Both the position numbers and the translations under genes were made by a program. Positions 52,014-64,000 of a stretch of 64,000 nt of DNA are shown in pieces. Numbering within the stretch: position 1 is the first letter of the stretch; every line of letters starts with the position of its first letter. The notes beneath the pieces were generated by a model. It saw only the letters and a program-made list of their open reading frames with translations. It was not told where the DNA came from and did not search any database. Location of the stretch: NCBI RefSeq assembly GCF_014633365.1, contig NC_068349.1:14460753-14524752 (forward strand), read 5' to 3'. The DNA comes from Diospyros lotus (taxonomy: Eukaryota; Streptophyta; Magnoliopsida; Ericales; Ebenaceae).

Positions 52014-55000
52014 TGTAACGACCCTAAAGTGGGTCTAGGTGTTTTAATACTTGACGTCAGTGTTTCGCAATTAGAATGTTGGACTAAATATTTTTATTAA
52101 TGCTTAATGTTAATTTCCTTGGTGGCACAGAAATAATTTAGATTACATAATTTTATTCTATGGTGCATGGAATCAGAAATTTAAGTGAAAGGGCCTCAAT
52201 TAAATAGTTAATGAGATGTCTAACCCAAGTAGAGAATTAAGCCTGGTGGGCTTGGAATATATGTATATGGGATATATGTGATTTGGGCTTAGGCCCATGG
52301 TGAGAAATTATTTGGAAATAATGGGCTTGATGGTGTAATAAGAAAATGGGGAAAAGAAAATAAATTAAGTAGCATTTGTCACTCAAGCCCCTGGATATTT
52401 TTTGTTTGTAATATGAAAAGAGGGTTATTTCAGTAAATTCTGGAGCTGGCGTGCAGACCTGTGCGTGCTCCTTTTTCCCAGCAGCCTCTGTGCACAAATA
52501 TCCTATTTCAGTGCAAGGTGTATCCCTTCTTTTTGAATGCACTGTTCCATTGTTTATTTAAGTCCATCTCCGTGCTCTTCTTCTTCTTCACCCTCTCCAT
52601 CCTATTTCATCACTTCTGTTTGCTGCTGCTGTTTGCTTCATGTGCGCGGGTGGAACTCTCTCTGATTTCATTCTCAACAGGCAAGTTCTCTTACCCATTT
52701 TTATTCCAATGCAACCACGTTATCTTTCAGTGCGAGCTCCCTCTTAGATATATTCTATATTGAAATGCAAGTTCCCTTGATTTGCAAACTGTTGCTTATT
52801 GTGTCACCTCGCTGTTAGTGTTTTCCACTGTGTCTATTTTGTTTATAAAGTTCCTAGTTGCTGTGAAGTCCATTTGATGTCTCAAGCGAGGTTTGATTCA
52901 CCCTAATATTTGTTCAGTGAATGGCTTTCCTTCTTACTTACAGCTGGGTTTTTGTTTAGCTCGTTGCTCCCTGTTCAGGCATTTATATATGTACATGTTG
53001 CATCACTTTTGGAAGCTCTCACCCATAGCTGAATGTAGAGTGCTAAGTCACCATTAAATGATTTCATTAAGGTATTTGGAGCAAACAGCAAAAGCCTCAA
53101 CTGAAAATATATATAAACTGTTTGCCTATATATATGAGACCCACTTGTGAATACTTATATTCAATATGCGTAATGAGCTGATACCCCCCCTCCCAGAGAT
53201 TTGAAAAGCTTATTAAAGCATGCCCTACCTAGCTAATCCACAATATATTATGCTTAAACAGCCATTCGAATGCCCCTGTTCTGTTTGGCAAACCCAGTTA
53301 TATATATATACACGTTCAACTTCATTGATGTTCTAGCGAGCTCGTTCCAGTTCTTTCCACGAGCTCGTTCCAGCTCTTTGTCGCGAGCTCACACCTATAA
53401 GCTCCCTGGACGCTTAATCGCGAGCTCATCTGTCAAGCTCTTGGCCGCGAGCTCTTGCCGCGCGCCTGACCTCAAGCTCGTCCAGCAAGCTCTTACTCAA
53501 CCCCTTGACCGCGAGCTCGTTCACCTCATGACCTCGGGCTCGTTCACCTCATGACCCCGAGCTCGTTCGCTTGTCCTTCCCGCGAGGTCTCTTGAGCTCT
53601 CTCCGTAAGCTGCGACCTCAAGACCTCGAGCTGTTCCCGAGCTCGTCCCATATGCCTTGAATGGGAGCTATCAGCTCTCACCCTATTTATTTTTCCTTAA
53701 CTTAAGTAAATGTTTGCATTTTCCTTAATTTATATTTTACTTTCCTTTACTTTAATACATAAATGTAAATAAGAAAGTACCCCCCATTTGGATTCAATAA
53801 AAATATCAAAAAAATCAAAATCCATAAAAATAAAAAGTTAGAATTTTGGTTTTAGTACAAATCCATGAATTTGCAATTTTACCACCATTGAAATACATAG
53901 TTTCCGTTTCTTGAAAAATTCATTAAAAATCATTTTTACAACAATAAATGCTAGTAATCAAATTACCGGGAGTTAGTTTTTCAAGATGAAGACATTTTCA
54001 AAAAAAGTTCTATTTGGTCCATTACTTTAGAAAAATTTCAGGATTATGTTTGGTCAGCAATTTCACGTGGTGTGGTCATTTGATTGCATGGGGTCGAATA
54101 ATGAATTTGAGCTATGAGCATGAATGCAAGTAAATGCATACTAGCACTGGTTAAATGAAATCACAACAATCATATAATGGGAAAAATAGTTATTAAATTT
54201 ATAATACACCACAACTGGTGAATCGAGATTTAATATTAAATAGCATCTCTCAAAGAAGTATTCTTGTGTTGTAAATTACATTAAGCATTTTTGTGCCATA
54301 AATTACATCTTGAATGTGGTAAACATTATGAAGTAAGATATGTTGAATTTATCTAATGATGGGGAAAATACCCGGTATGGGTAAGTGATGTTAACAGCAT
54401 AAATATCGCAAAATCAGGAATTTAAATACATGTGGTTGGCAAATGCATACATGATGCATACATGTACAGGTTCCATATATATATGTTTTGCGCACCTATT
54501 ATTTTGCGCGGAGGGAGAAAGGGTACCCTAGAGCACTTGGCACGGGACGAGGTGGCCATAGCCCGGCAAGTTGGCTCCATATTTATTGTGAGGTTTTGTC
54601 TATGTGATACACTTTGGCATGTGTTGATTTATGGCTCGCGAGCCTATGAGACTTGATTTTGATATTACATTTATATGCACATTTTCATAATAGTACATGG
54701 TGGCATGATACATTTAACTTGGAATTGATCAAGTCTTAAAATGTGATATTTGTATACATCAGTGATGTTCTGGAGTACTCTCTTTGGTGTCACCTTATTC
54801 TTGATTCATGATCATTGTTTATTACCCTAGAACTTGTTGAGCCTTGTGGCTCACTTGATCTTCTTTTCCATTCCAGGTAAAGGGAAAGCTATTATTGGGG
54901 GCGAGTCCAGTGGGACTAAGGCCTGAGGATAGAGGTGTACGAGGACGCGTCCTAACTTGAAGATCCTGTTAGCATTTTGGTGAGACTTGAGATGAAATGA

Positions 55001-55222
55001 GTATTATTTTGTTAGTTAACATTAGAGTCTCTTATCTATTTTGTATGGCCGTTGAGCCCGACTCTTGAGCTATTGGAAGTGTCATTGAACTTAAGCATGG
55101 TTTCCGTTGCTAATGAATGAAATGAGTTGTTTGTTTAATTGTGGTTGTTCTATATCATCTCTGTGATGACCTCCTTTCGAATATCCTATGCTAGCGGGAA
55201 TATTCGAGAGTGGGCCCTTACA
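52014..55222 (+). mobile_element. Solo LTR F (large gypsy-type), plus
   Basis: Starts TGTAACGACCC and ends GGGCCCTTACA, with the perfect TSD TCTGA (52009-52013 and 55223-55227). 3209 bp, inserted in gypsy gag. It includes a GAGCTC-rich repeat region at 53333-53670. Terminal sequences resemble family 1 but the body differs. Confidence 0.87.
53333..53670. repeat. GAGCTC-rich degenerate tandem repeat in LTR F
   Basis: More than a dozen GAGCTC/AAGCTC words in a CGCGAGCTCGTTC-like unit of about 20-30 bp, with a near-exact doubling of CTCGTTCACCTCATGACC at 53515-53560. GC-rich against AT-rich surroundings. Confidence 0.75.
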
Positions 55223-56101
55223 TCTGATCTTATGGTTATAGGATCAGGTTGCAATACTTTGAGTCAGCTACTCAAGAACTTTATGGAACTCTAACCACTT
55301 GAATTTTATGGAAGTATAGATGTTGTGGCCATGGAGACCTGGATGTTATCTATACAAAAACTTCTTCAGACTATGGATTGTATTGATAAGTAGAGGGTGC
55401 AATTAGCTACTTTTCTTTTGAGAGGCAATGTCGAGTGTTAATGGGAAATGGTCCGGTAACGGTTTGGGAATCGAAACCATTGTGGGTATAATTCTAGGCA
55501 ACATTTAATGAGGATTTCCTTCTCGACTAGATACAGGAGTAGAAGACATATGACTTCATCGAATTGGTGTAGGGTAGCAACACAGTATCTTAGTATGAGG
55601 CTGAGTTTACTTCTCTAGCTCAGTTTGCTCTAGACTTAATATCTATAGAGGCCAAGAAATGAGACAAGTTTCAGAGAGGCCTTCGAGCAGAGATTTGACA
55701 TGCCTTGGTTAGAGTGAGAATTTTGGATTTTCCCACTATTGTACAATAGGCTTATGCCATTGAAAGAGACTTGAATGAATTCAAGAACATCCAAGGACCA
55801 TAGAAAGGAGTAGGGACATCGTAAGGTCCTTGTGGGAGCAAGAAAAAGAAGTGGAAGGCATGACCGGTTAGAGATATGGTAAATCTTCCATTATGTAATA
55901 CTTGTGGAAAGAGGTACGGGGGAATTTTCCATTTTGGAGGCAGTGTATGCTATTCATGTGGACAGACGGGGCACCAGCGTAAAGATTTCCCACAGTGTTA
56001 GGGGACAATAATCACGGCCAAGGACGTTGTTGTGATGTGTTTCCAGTGTGGCCGAAAAGGATACCGAATGGATAGTTGCCCACAACCATCCTAGCCCTAG
56101 T
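55223..56101 (+). pseudogene. Gypsy gag, 3' part with zinc knuckles (plus strand)
   Basis: Reads SDLMVIGSGCNTLSQLLKNF, SIDVVAMETWMLSIQKLLQT, then a gag domain with stops, and three CCHC-like motifs at 55895-56090: CNTCGKRYGG, CYSCGQTGHQRKDF and CFQCGRKGYRMDSC. Some knuckle residues are mutated. The sequence stops matching the minus-strand copy at 56101, where unrelated LTR sequence begins. Confidence 0.78.
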
Positions 56102-58075
56102 TTCGAAGAAGTTTTTCAACATAAATCAATTTCAATATCAAGTATTAGTTTGTTTAAATGAAAGCCAAATTAATTTCATTCTTATTCATATGAAGATTTG
56201 CATAAAACAAGTATTAAGATTTAAAAGAATCTCCTAAAATGATTTTTAAAAATTAGCCTTGAAATCATTGGTCAAAATAAAGCTAAAATTGTTCTAAGGA
56301 AAAAGACCATTTAGAACATATTTTTGATTAATGAAAAATGAGTTTGATGAAAAACCTAATTTAGAATAAAAAATCATTTATGTCAATTTCATATTTTGAA
56401 ATAAGCTTTCTTGATTTTGAAACATGTACGAAAAGTTTTGGCTCGAAAGTTCAAAAGTTTGAAAAATCTTTAGTTCATGCATCATGTTCCGAAACCTATG
56501 TTCTATGTTTCGAAACATCGCTAATCCATGTTTCTATTCATGTATTGAAACTCTCTGATAAGGTTTTCAAATGTTTTCTAAGTATGCAAGCTATATTTCG
56601 AAACATCTACGTAATGCATATGTTTTTGAAATCAGGTTTTGGACTCTGTTTCAAAACCTGCATGATATGTTTCGAAACCTCTTACATTTCTGTCAACAAA
56701 GCATTTAAAAATCGAGATGCTTTTGCTTTACATTTTTTATTCGTATCTAAAAGCTTCTCAAATCTTTTTTAAATTAATCTCCATACTCTTTGAATTCAAA
56801 TTCAAATTTGAAGTGGAGATCATTTAAATATCTTAGTGGGGAATGGATTCTATCTCCCACTAAATGTTGTCTCTAAGTGGAAGTCCAGCTGTAAAGGTCG
56901 GATGTTTCGAAACATGTGGTATATGTTTTGAAACCTTAGTGTTAATTTGTAATATTTCGAAACCAATAAGCTATGTTTTGAAACATTGTTTTAAATCTTG
57001 TCTCTAATGGCTATAAATGGTCAAATTTCCATCTCTTGATGTAAATAGTAGGTGTTTGAAGACAAGAAGAGAGAACACACACTAGAGACACACACACAAG
57101 CACAAGTGGTGATCAAAACGTTGATTGAGCTCTCAAAGAAGATCCTTACACATCTTACTCTTGTGCATTGAAAGTGAGAAGGAGAAGCAAGTGGAAACAA
57201 GAAGTCATATCTTCTATAGCTCTCCTAGTCTCAAGCTGATATAAAGGTTTCTGTAGCCATCAGTAAGATATTCATTGTTATCAGTTCATTGGGCTGTAAG
57301 GATAAAACTTTATTTATCTTGTCATTTACTATAAGATTTGAATTGAGCCTAAAACTCATTGTGGAAAAGGTTTGAGTTGAGCCTCAAAACTCATTGTGTC
57401 AAAGGTTTGAGTTGAGCTTAAAAACTCATTTGTTGTAAGGTCTGAGTTGAGCCATAAAAACTCAGTGTGTACATGGTTTTAGGGTGAATCATGGTAAAAC
57501 TCTTGTGATTCTTTCACTAGTAAAAGTGATTGGGATTGAAAAATCCTTCAAGTGGGAAGACTTGAAGGTAGTGGACTAGGTGGGTTGTCGAACCACTATA
57601 AATTTCATGTGTACTAAATTTATTATTTTGCTTGCTTATTACTCGTTGCTTAAGCTTTCAAAATAATCATCATTTAAGTCCAAAACGAATTTTCTTTTGG
57701 TATAAGCATAAGTATTTAAATTGATATCATACTTTGATCTTGAGTATTTTGATATACTTATTCTTAAGGAAATCACCTTTGTCAAAGTTGTTTCAAAATA
57801 CAAGACAAAAGATTTCGAAACAAACAAAATAGAAAGTTATTTTTCGAAACATACCCCATATATTTCAAAACTTGCAAAACATAAAGTTATATTTCAAAAC
57901 ATACCCCATATATTTCGAAACTTGCAAAACAGAAAGTTTTATTTCGAAACATATACCTTATATTTCGAAACATAGAGTTCTACCATCAATTAGTGTTTTA
58001 AAAGAAGAAAAATTTATAGAAATCCCAATTCACCCCCTTCTTGGGATATATTTTCCACCATTGGAACTAACATGG
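56102..58075 (+). mobile_element. Copia (Maximus/SIRE-like) LTR segment with TTTCGAAAC repeats
   Basis: TATA GGCTATAAATGG near 57010 and a SIRE-style sense 3' end with GTGGACTAGGTGGGTTGTCG (about 57570), GAACCACTATAAA and CAATTCACCCCCTTCTTGGG (58029). No TSD was found: the left neighbour is a plus-strand gag and the right neighbour a minus-strand pol. Many TTTCGAAAC copies lie in its two ends. Confidence 0.6.
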
Positions 58076-59413
58076 TGTTAGTCTTTCACTTGTTGGCACA
58101 CAAGGCATCGAGCTACAAATTTTGCTACATCTCTCTTCATGTCGTCCCACTAAAATTGACACCATAGTGTCTGATACATCGTGATTGTCCCTGGGTGGAT
58201 AACATATTGCACCCCATGAGCCTTAGTAAGAATTTTCTGTCTTATATCCTCATTATCAAGCACACAGATCCAACCTCGATACAACAATAAACCATCATCT
58301 CACCGGCAGTATCCCAAATGAGTAAATCTCTCCATATCTCTTAGTGTTTTAGCCAATAGTCTATCATTGTGTTGTCGCGCCTAAATCCGATCTGTTAATA
58401 TTCTAGTTGCACCTATACATAAGCACAGAACACAAGAAGTTTTTCCTCAGTAGGGGTAATAGTCAACTCACTCATATGTTTTAATAACTCCCATTCATGC
58501 ACCATCATAGTTGCCATGGAGGCTTCGTGTCGGCTCAAGGCATTTCCTACAACATAGGCTTTTCCAAGGTCATACAAAATCTAACAATCATAATCCTTGA
58601 GCAATTCTATCCAATGCCACTGCCTCATATTTAGTTCTTTCTGAAAGAAGAGGTATTTCAAACTCTTGTGGTCGGTGTAAATTTCCACTTTCTCGCCATA
58701 GAGATAATGTCTCCAAATTTTAAGGCCAAATACCATTGCAACCAACTATAGATCATGAGTAGGGTATTTCATTTCGTGCTTCTTCAGTTGCCTAGAGGCA
58801 TAGGCATTCACATAACCTTTCTACATTAAAACACAACCCAAACCCGAATAGGACGCATCGCTATACATAGTAAACCTTACCTCACTCTTAGGAATAGTCA
58901 ATACAGGCGTGGTAGTCAATCGACACTTCAACTCTTGGAAACATTCTTCACTCCACTCAAAAATTTCCCCTTTCCTTGTTAATTCATTCATAGGCAAAGC
59001 CAAGCTAGCAAAACTCTCATTAAACCTTCGGTAGTAACCGACAAGTACAAGAAAACTTTGAACCTCAGTCACAGTTTTAGGTCTCTACCATTCCACAACG
59101 GTTTTCATCTTTTTCGGATCTACTGAAATGCCTTCCTCGGAGACTATATGCCCCAAAAAGCCAACTTGTCTCTGTCAAATATCACATTTACTAAGCTTTG
59201 CATAAAGTTTTTTCTCCTGTAGCTTTTGTAATATTGTTCTATGGTGAATCTCGCGTTCCTCAAAAATCAGAGAGTACCCTAAAATATCATCAATCAATAT
59301 AATCACAAAACAATCTAGGTACTCCCAAAATACTTGATGCATGAGATCCACGAAGATAGCTGTGGCATTGGTCAGTCCGAAAGGCATCACCACAAACTCA
59401 AAGTGTCCATAAC
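58076..59413 (-). pseudogene. Second (downstream) pol copy: RT end, RNase H, integrase zinc finger
   Basis: On minus, starts inside RT at YGHFEFVVMPFGLTNATAIF (59413-59350), with the catalytic block reading LIDDILGYS, then YAKLSKCD. The RNase H link has VQSFLVLVGYYRRFNESFA, EECFQELKCRLTTTPVLTIP and MYSDASYSGLGCVLM (59072-58821). It runs down to the integrase zinc-finger region at about 58100-58200. It is homologous to 60230-61430. Upstream it is joined directly to the integrase C-terminus of the first copy. Confidence 0.8.
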
Positions 59414-61800
59414 AGGTGGGTGTATGACCCCGTTGTATATTTCATGTGGAACACATTATGCACATGCGATAACTATGGGGGGAAAACTAAGCGGTAGGCG
59501 ACAGATCCTAGTCGTTTAAGTATCCCAATATGTCTGATATACAAGGACTAAGTTTCCCTGATATTCCAAATCTTCACACGCCCTTTGTAGGCATGACTCC
59601 TAATAATACGTAATCCCCGGTAGTAAATTCCATCTCACGATGTCGTTTATCTACATAACTTTTTCATCTGTCCCGGGTAACTTTCATACATGCCTTGATT
59701 ATTCGAATTTTCTCCGTCATTTTCTCAACCACTTCTAATCCCAACATTATCTTATCTCTTGGTTCTTCCTAGCATAACATTGACCTGCATGGTCGACCAT
59801 ACAAAACCTCATAAGATGGTCTAACACACAGGCTTTTAACATATCCTTCAATGTTTGTATGGTCCGTTCTTTCAGCCTATCAGTTTGTAGATAGAATGTC
59901 ATGTTGAACTATAATTAAGTCCCTAGAGCATCATATAGGGCCCTCCAAAAATGAGAGGTGAATCAAGAATCATGATCGGACACAATACTAGATGGTACTC
60001 TATGTAATCTTATAATCTCCTTAATATATAATTCAGCTAATCTATTCAGGGGATATGTCTTTTTCACTGGTATAAAATGTGTAGTCTTTGTTAGTCTATC
60101 CACAATCACCCATATGGTGTCATACCCCCTTATAGTCCGTGTTAAGCCTATGACAAAATCCATGGACACACTGTCTCAGTTCCACTCTGGTATAGACAAA
60201 GATTGCAACATACCTACCGATCTCTGGTGTTTGTCTTTCACTTGTTGGCATATAATGCATCGAGCTAAAAATTTTGCTACATCTCTCTTCATGCTGTCCC
60301 ACCAAACTTGACGCAATAGTGTCGAATACATCTTGATCATCCTTGGGTGGATAGCATATCGCACCCTATGAGCCTTAGTAAGAATTTCCTATCTTATATC
60401 ATTATTATCAGGCACATAGATCCATCCTCAATATAACAATAAACCATTATCCTGCCGGCTATATCTCAAATGAGTAAATCTCTCCATATTTCCCAGAATT
60501 TTAGCCAATAGTTTGTCATCGTGTTATCAAGCTCTGATTTGTTAATTCTGGTTGCACCTATACATAAGCATAGAACACAAGAAGTTTTCCTTAGTAGGGG
60601 TAATAGTCAACTCACTCATATGTTTCAGTAACTCCCATTCATGCACCATCATAGTTGCCATAGAGGCTACGCGTCGGCTCAAGGCATTTGCTACAACATA
60701 GGCCTTTCAAGGTCATACAAAATCTCACAATCATAATCCTTGAGCAATTCTATCCAACACCGCTACCTCATATTCAATTTTTTCTAGGAGAAGAGGTATT
60801 TCAAATTCTTGTGGTAAGTGTAAATTTCAACTTTCTCACTGTAGAGATAATGTCTCCAAATTTTAAGGGTAAATACCACTGTGGCTAAGTATAGATCACG
60901 AGTAAGGTATTTCATTTTGTGTTTCTTCAGTTGCCTAGAGGCATAGGCATTCACACGACCTTCTTACATTAAAACACAACCCAAACCCAAATGGGAAGCA
61001 TCGCTATATGTAGTAAACCTTACCCCACTCTTAGGAATAGTTAATACAAGCGTGGTAGTCAATCGTCACTTCAACTCTTGGAAACATTCTTCATAGGCCT
61101 CGCTCCACTCAAAATTTTCCCCTTTCCTTTTTAATTTAGTCATAGGCAAAGCCAAGCTAGCAAATCTCGCAATAAAATCACATTTACTAAGCTTTGCACA
61201 AAGTTGCTTCTCCTGCAGCTTTTGTAATATTGTTACAATGTGAATCTCGTGTTCTTCAAAACTCGAAGAGTACACTAAAATATCATTAATGAATACAATC
61301 ACAAAACAATCTAGGTGCTCTTGAAATACTTGATGCATGAGATCAATGAAGATAGTCAGGGCATTGGTAAGTCTGAATGGCATCACCACAAACTCAAAGT
61401 GTCCATAATGGGTGCGAAAAGTAGTCTTCAAAATATCTTATTCTCTCACTCGAATTTGATGATAACCTGATCTCAAATCAATTTTAGAGAATACAGAGGC
61501 TCCCTAAAGTTGATCTAGTAAGTCATCCACACGAGGGGGAGGATATTTGTTCTTTAGGGTCACTTGATTTAGCTGTCAATAATTAATACACAACCTTATT
61601 GACCCATCCTTCTTTCGTACAAATAACACCGATGCCCCCCATGGTGAAGTATGAGGCCAAATAAGCCCTTGTTAATTAACTCTTGTAATTACGTCTTCAA
61701 TTCTTTTAATTCATTTGGGGCCATTCTATATGGAGTTTTAGAGATGGGCTAAGTCCTAGGTATCAAATATATTGAGAAATCAATCTCTCGTTGGGGTGGT
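59414..61800 (-). pseudogene. First pol copy: RT, RNase H, integrase
   Basis: RT runs from about 61800, with MKTTFRTHYGHFEFVVMPF, FIDLMHQVFQEHLDCF and FINDILVYSS (Asp of F-x-DDIL replaced by Asn). A gap removes the RT-RNase H connection at about 61172. RNase H remnants are at 61090-60950. The zinc finger CIICQQVKDKHQ is at about 60240 and the integrase core VSMDFVIGLTRTIRGYDTIW, VDRLTKTTHFIPVK, VSDHDS at 60170-59963. The integrase C-terminus EMEFTTGDYVLLGVMPTKGV, RFGISGKLSP, VHNVFH ends at about 59430. No chromodomain follows: the frame meets a second RT instead. Confidence 0.82.
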
Positions 61801-62520
61801 AAACCTTGTAGATCATCAAGGAAAACATCAAGAAAATCACATACCACAGTTATCTCTGTCAACTCTATTTAATGTCCCCTGCTCGACGTCACAGAGGCTA
61901 AATATGTTTCACAACCATGTCACACTAACTTTTCTGCTTTTATCACCAAAATCATTGGAGTGGAACTGATTGGCTTAACCCCTCTATACACAATAGTAGG
62001 TTACTGAGGTAACTCAAAATGAATGATCTTCTCTTGACAGTCAACCTTAGCATGGTGCCGAAACAGCTAATCCATACCCAAAATAAGATTAAAATCTTTA
62101 ATATCTAACACCACCAAATCACTATGACAATCTCTGTCACATACTTTAATTTAACAATCCCTCAGGACTTCACTGCCAAATAAAACCACATTTCTTTGAG
62201 TAACCACCACTAAATGATACAATAAAGGAGTCTTAGGGATAGGAATATGACACATAGCATGTGGGGTAACAAATGAATGAGTGGAACCTATGTCAAAAAG
62301 CACACGTACATCTATGCCATATAAGGAAAGGATACCTTGCACCGTATCAATACCTTTCTTAGCGTCAGCTGTTGTGAGGGTAAACACTCACCCCTGCACA
62401 TGGGGCCTATCTGAATTTACATGTGTTGTGTTGGTGGTGTTATTGTCTACTAAGCTGCTCCTACTTGCATTTTAAGTGCAGGCGATCTCTGATTAAATCT
62501 GGGTCCTACCCACCAAATCA
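61801..62520 (-). pseudogene. Gypsy aspartic protease region
   Basis: 62387-62151 reads GIDTVQGILSLYGIDVRVLF, DIGSTHSFVTPH. This is the chromovirus protease pattern VLFDSG(A/S)THSF, with Gly where D-S-G has Ser plus a shifted residue (D-I-G). Downstream to 61801 are degraded segments of the linker to RT. Confidence 0.75.
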
Positions 62521-63579
62521 TTATCCCCCAAACCAGGGCTAGGATGGTTATGGGCAGCTATCCATTCGGTGTCTTTTTCGACCGCACTGGAAACACATCA
62601 CAGCTACGTCCTTGGCCGTGATTATTGTCCCCTGACACTGTGGGCAATCTTTGCGCTGGTGCCCCGTCTGTCTACAGGAATAGCATACACTGCCTCCAAA
62701 ATGGCAAATTCCCTCGTGCCTTTTTCCACAAACATTACATAATGGAAGATTTACCATATCTCTAATCGGTCATGCCTTCCACTTCCTTTTCTTGCTCCCA
62801 CAAGGACCTTGCGATGTCCCTACTCTTTTCTATGGTCCTCGGATGTTCTTGAATTCATTTAACTCTTTTAATAGAATAAGCCTGTTGTACAATAGTGGGA
62901 AAATCCAAAATCCTCACTCTAGCTAAGGCATGTCAAATCTCTGCTCGAAGGCCTTTCTGAAACGTGGCTGCTTTCTTGGCCTCTATAGATATTAAGTCTA
63001 GAGCAAACTGAGCTAGAGAAGTAAACTCAGCCTCATACTAAGATATTCTATTGCTACCCTACACCAATTCAATGAAGTCATATGTCTTCTACTCTTGCAT
63101 CTAGTCGAGAAAGAAATGCTCATTAAATGTTGCCTGGAATTCAGCCCACAATGGTTTCAATACCGAAACCGTTGCCGGACCATTTCCCACTAATGCTCAA
63201 CTTTGCCTCTCAAAAGAAAAGTAGCTAATTGCACCCTCTACTTATCAATACATTCCATAGTCCGAAGAAGTTTTTGTATAGATAACATCCAGGTCTCCAT
63301 GGCCACAACATCTATACTTCCATAAGATTCAAGTGGTCAGAGTTCCAAAAAGTTCTTGAGTAACTAACTCCAAGTATTGCCACCTGATCCTAGAACCATA
63401 AGATCAGAAGTTTGGTCCTCCTCACTGCTTCCATTTTGCTGTATATAAAGGCCAAATTTAGCCATTTTAAGGCCAATTTCAGCCGTTCTTGAAGTAGAGG
63501 CATGGAAGGGGGGGGGGGGGGAAATTAAGAGAGAAGGAGGGCGCGAGCAACCATGGAAAATGGGAGAAATGGGAGACAT
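62521..63579 (-). pseudogene. Gypsy (Tekay-like chromovirus) gag, minus copy
   Basis: The N-terminal open stretch 63579-63364 carries SSEEDQTSDLMVLGSGGNTW. The gag core follows with stops (SIDVVAMETWMLSIQKLLRT). Three zinc knuckles sit at 62757-62548: CNVCGKRHEGIC, CYSCRQTGHQRKDC and CFQCGRKRHRMDSC. Three knuckles and the protease style fit Tekay-type chromoviruses. It is the inverted relative of 51778-56101. A run of G (about 63506-63519) lies in the N-terminal part. Confidence 0.8.
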
Positions 63580-64000
63580 TAAAGAGATTTTAGAGGTTTT
63601 TGGTATTTAAAATACTCAGGTAAATGGGTAAAATTATTGAAAGTATTATATGTTTAGATTATAGATTTTTCACTGTTAGATTGTATATTTTACACAGCCT
63701 GATCTGATTATTGAGGATCATAATCTCATCATTTTCTTATAAAACGTTTTACTTAGCAGCAGGAGCGCAAAAGAGGTAAGAATAAGCCATTTTCAGGAAA
63801 GCTGTTAACCCTTTCCTCATGCTATTAATTTCTTGCAAAAGACTCCATGGTCTCTTATATTTTATCCCCTCCCTCACCGTGACTTTGGTTGCACGCACTA
63901 ATAATAATAATCCACGTGGCAACCACCTTATGACTTATATTTTAGTAATAGGTTTATTGTTAATGGAATGAGTTAAGCAGTGATGTCTTGGTGTCTTTCA
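63580..64000. other. Non-coding right edge
   Basis: AT-rich with no gene recognised. It has a G-box/ABRE-like CCACGTGGCA (about 63912-63921) and (AAT)n before it. Confidence 0.35.

Noticed and set aside
53270..53554. 94-residue open frame
   Set aside because: It reads through the GAGCTC repeat of LTR F; composition explains it.
56380..56772. 130-residue open frame rich in CFET/YFET words
   Set aside because: The protein repeats simply translate the TTTCGAAAC word in an LTR; no domain.

Overview
The window is plant nuclear DNA, most likely from a eudicot. It is AT-rich, has spliced genes with short GT-AG introns, and is filled with nested plant LTR retrotransposons (Ty1/copia and Ty3/gypsy) and Mutator-like elements (MULEs). 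Only one host gene looks intact: a 10-exon cucumisin-like subtilase on the minus strand (35801-39252, 776 codons of protein). Almost everything else is mobile-element sequence at various stages of decay. No tRNA, rRNA or CRISPR array was seen.

Layout. (1) 31-14344 is a very large MULE bounded by a perfect 9-bp target duplication (CAAATATGT). It carries a decayed mudrA-type transposase on the plus strand (1282-3830) and, convergent to it, a decayed DUF1985/Ulp1-like C48 protease gene (7740-13578, minus). Between them lies an array of about seven ~400-bp tandem repeats rich in inverted repeats. A 2.6-kb solo LTR interrupts the protease gene. (2) 14354-24650 holds relics: an LTR-like segment, a gypsy RT fragment, a solo LTR with TSD, two copia gag fragments and a second large solo LTR. 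(3) 25009-29810 is a near-complete copia element and 29910-35251 a near-complete gypsy element. Both lie on the minus strand and have LTRs, PBS and TSDs. (4) 35257-39480 is the subtilase gene and its flanks. (5) 39704-40506 is a short non-autonomous MULE with a 9-bp TSD, ending about 450 bp upstream of the subtilase start codon. (6) 40516-64000 is a nest of gypsy elements (integrase remnants, gag on plus, rearranged pol on minus) broken up by solo LTRs.

Six solo LTRs keep perfect 5-bp TSDs (9652, 17002, 20005, 42639, 49384 and 52014 starts), so removal of elements by LTR-LTR recombination has been common here. Four of the large LTRs belong to one family and share two small hairpins near the sense 3' end of the LTR; one stem shows a compensatory base-pair change between copies. 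The other points most worth checking are the MULE/Ulp1 element with its hairpin-rich tandem array and a rearranged gypsy pol in which an integrase tail runs directly into a second reverse transcriptase.
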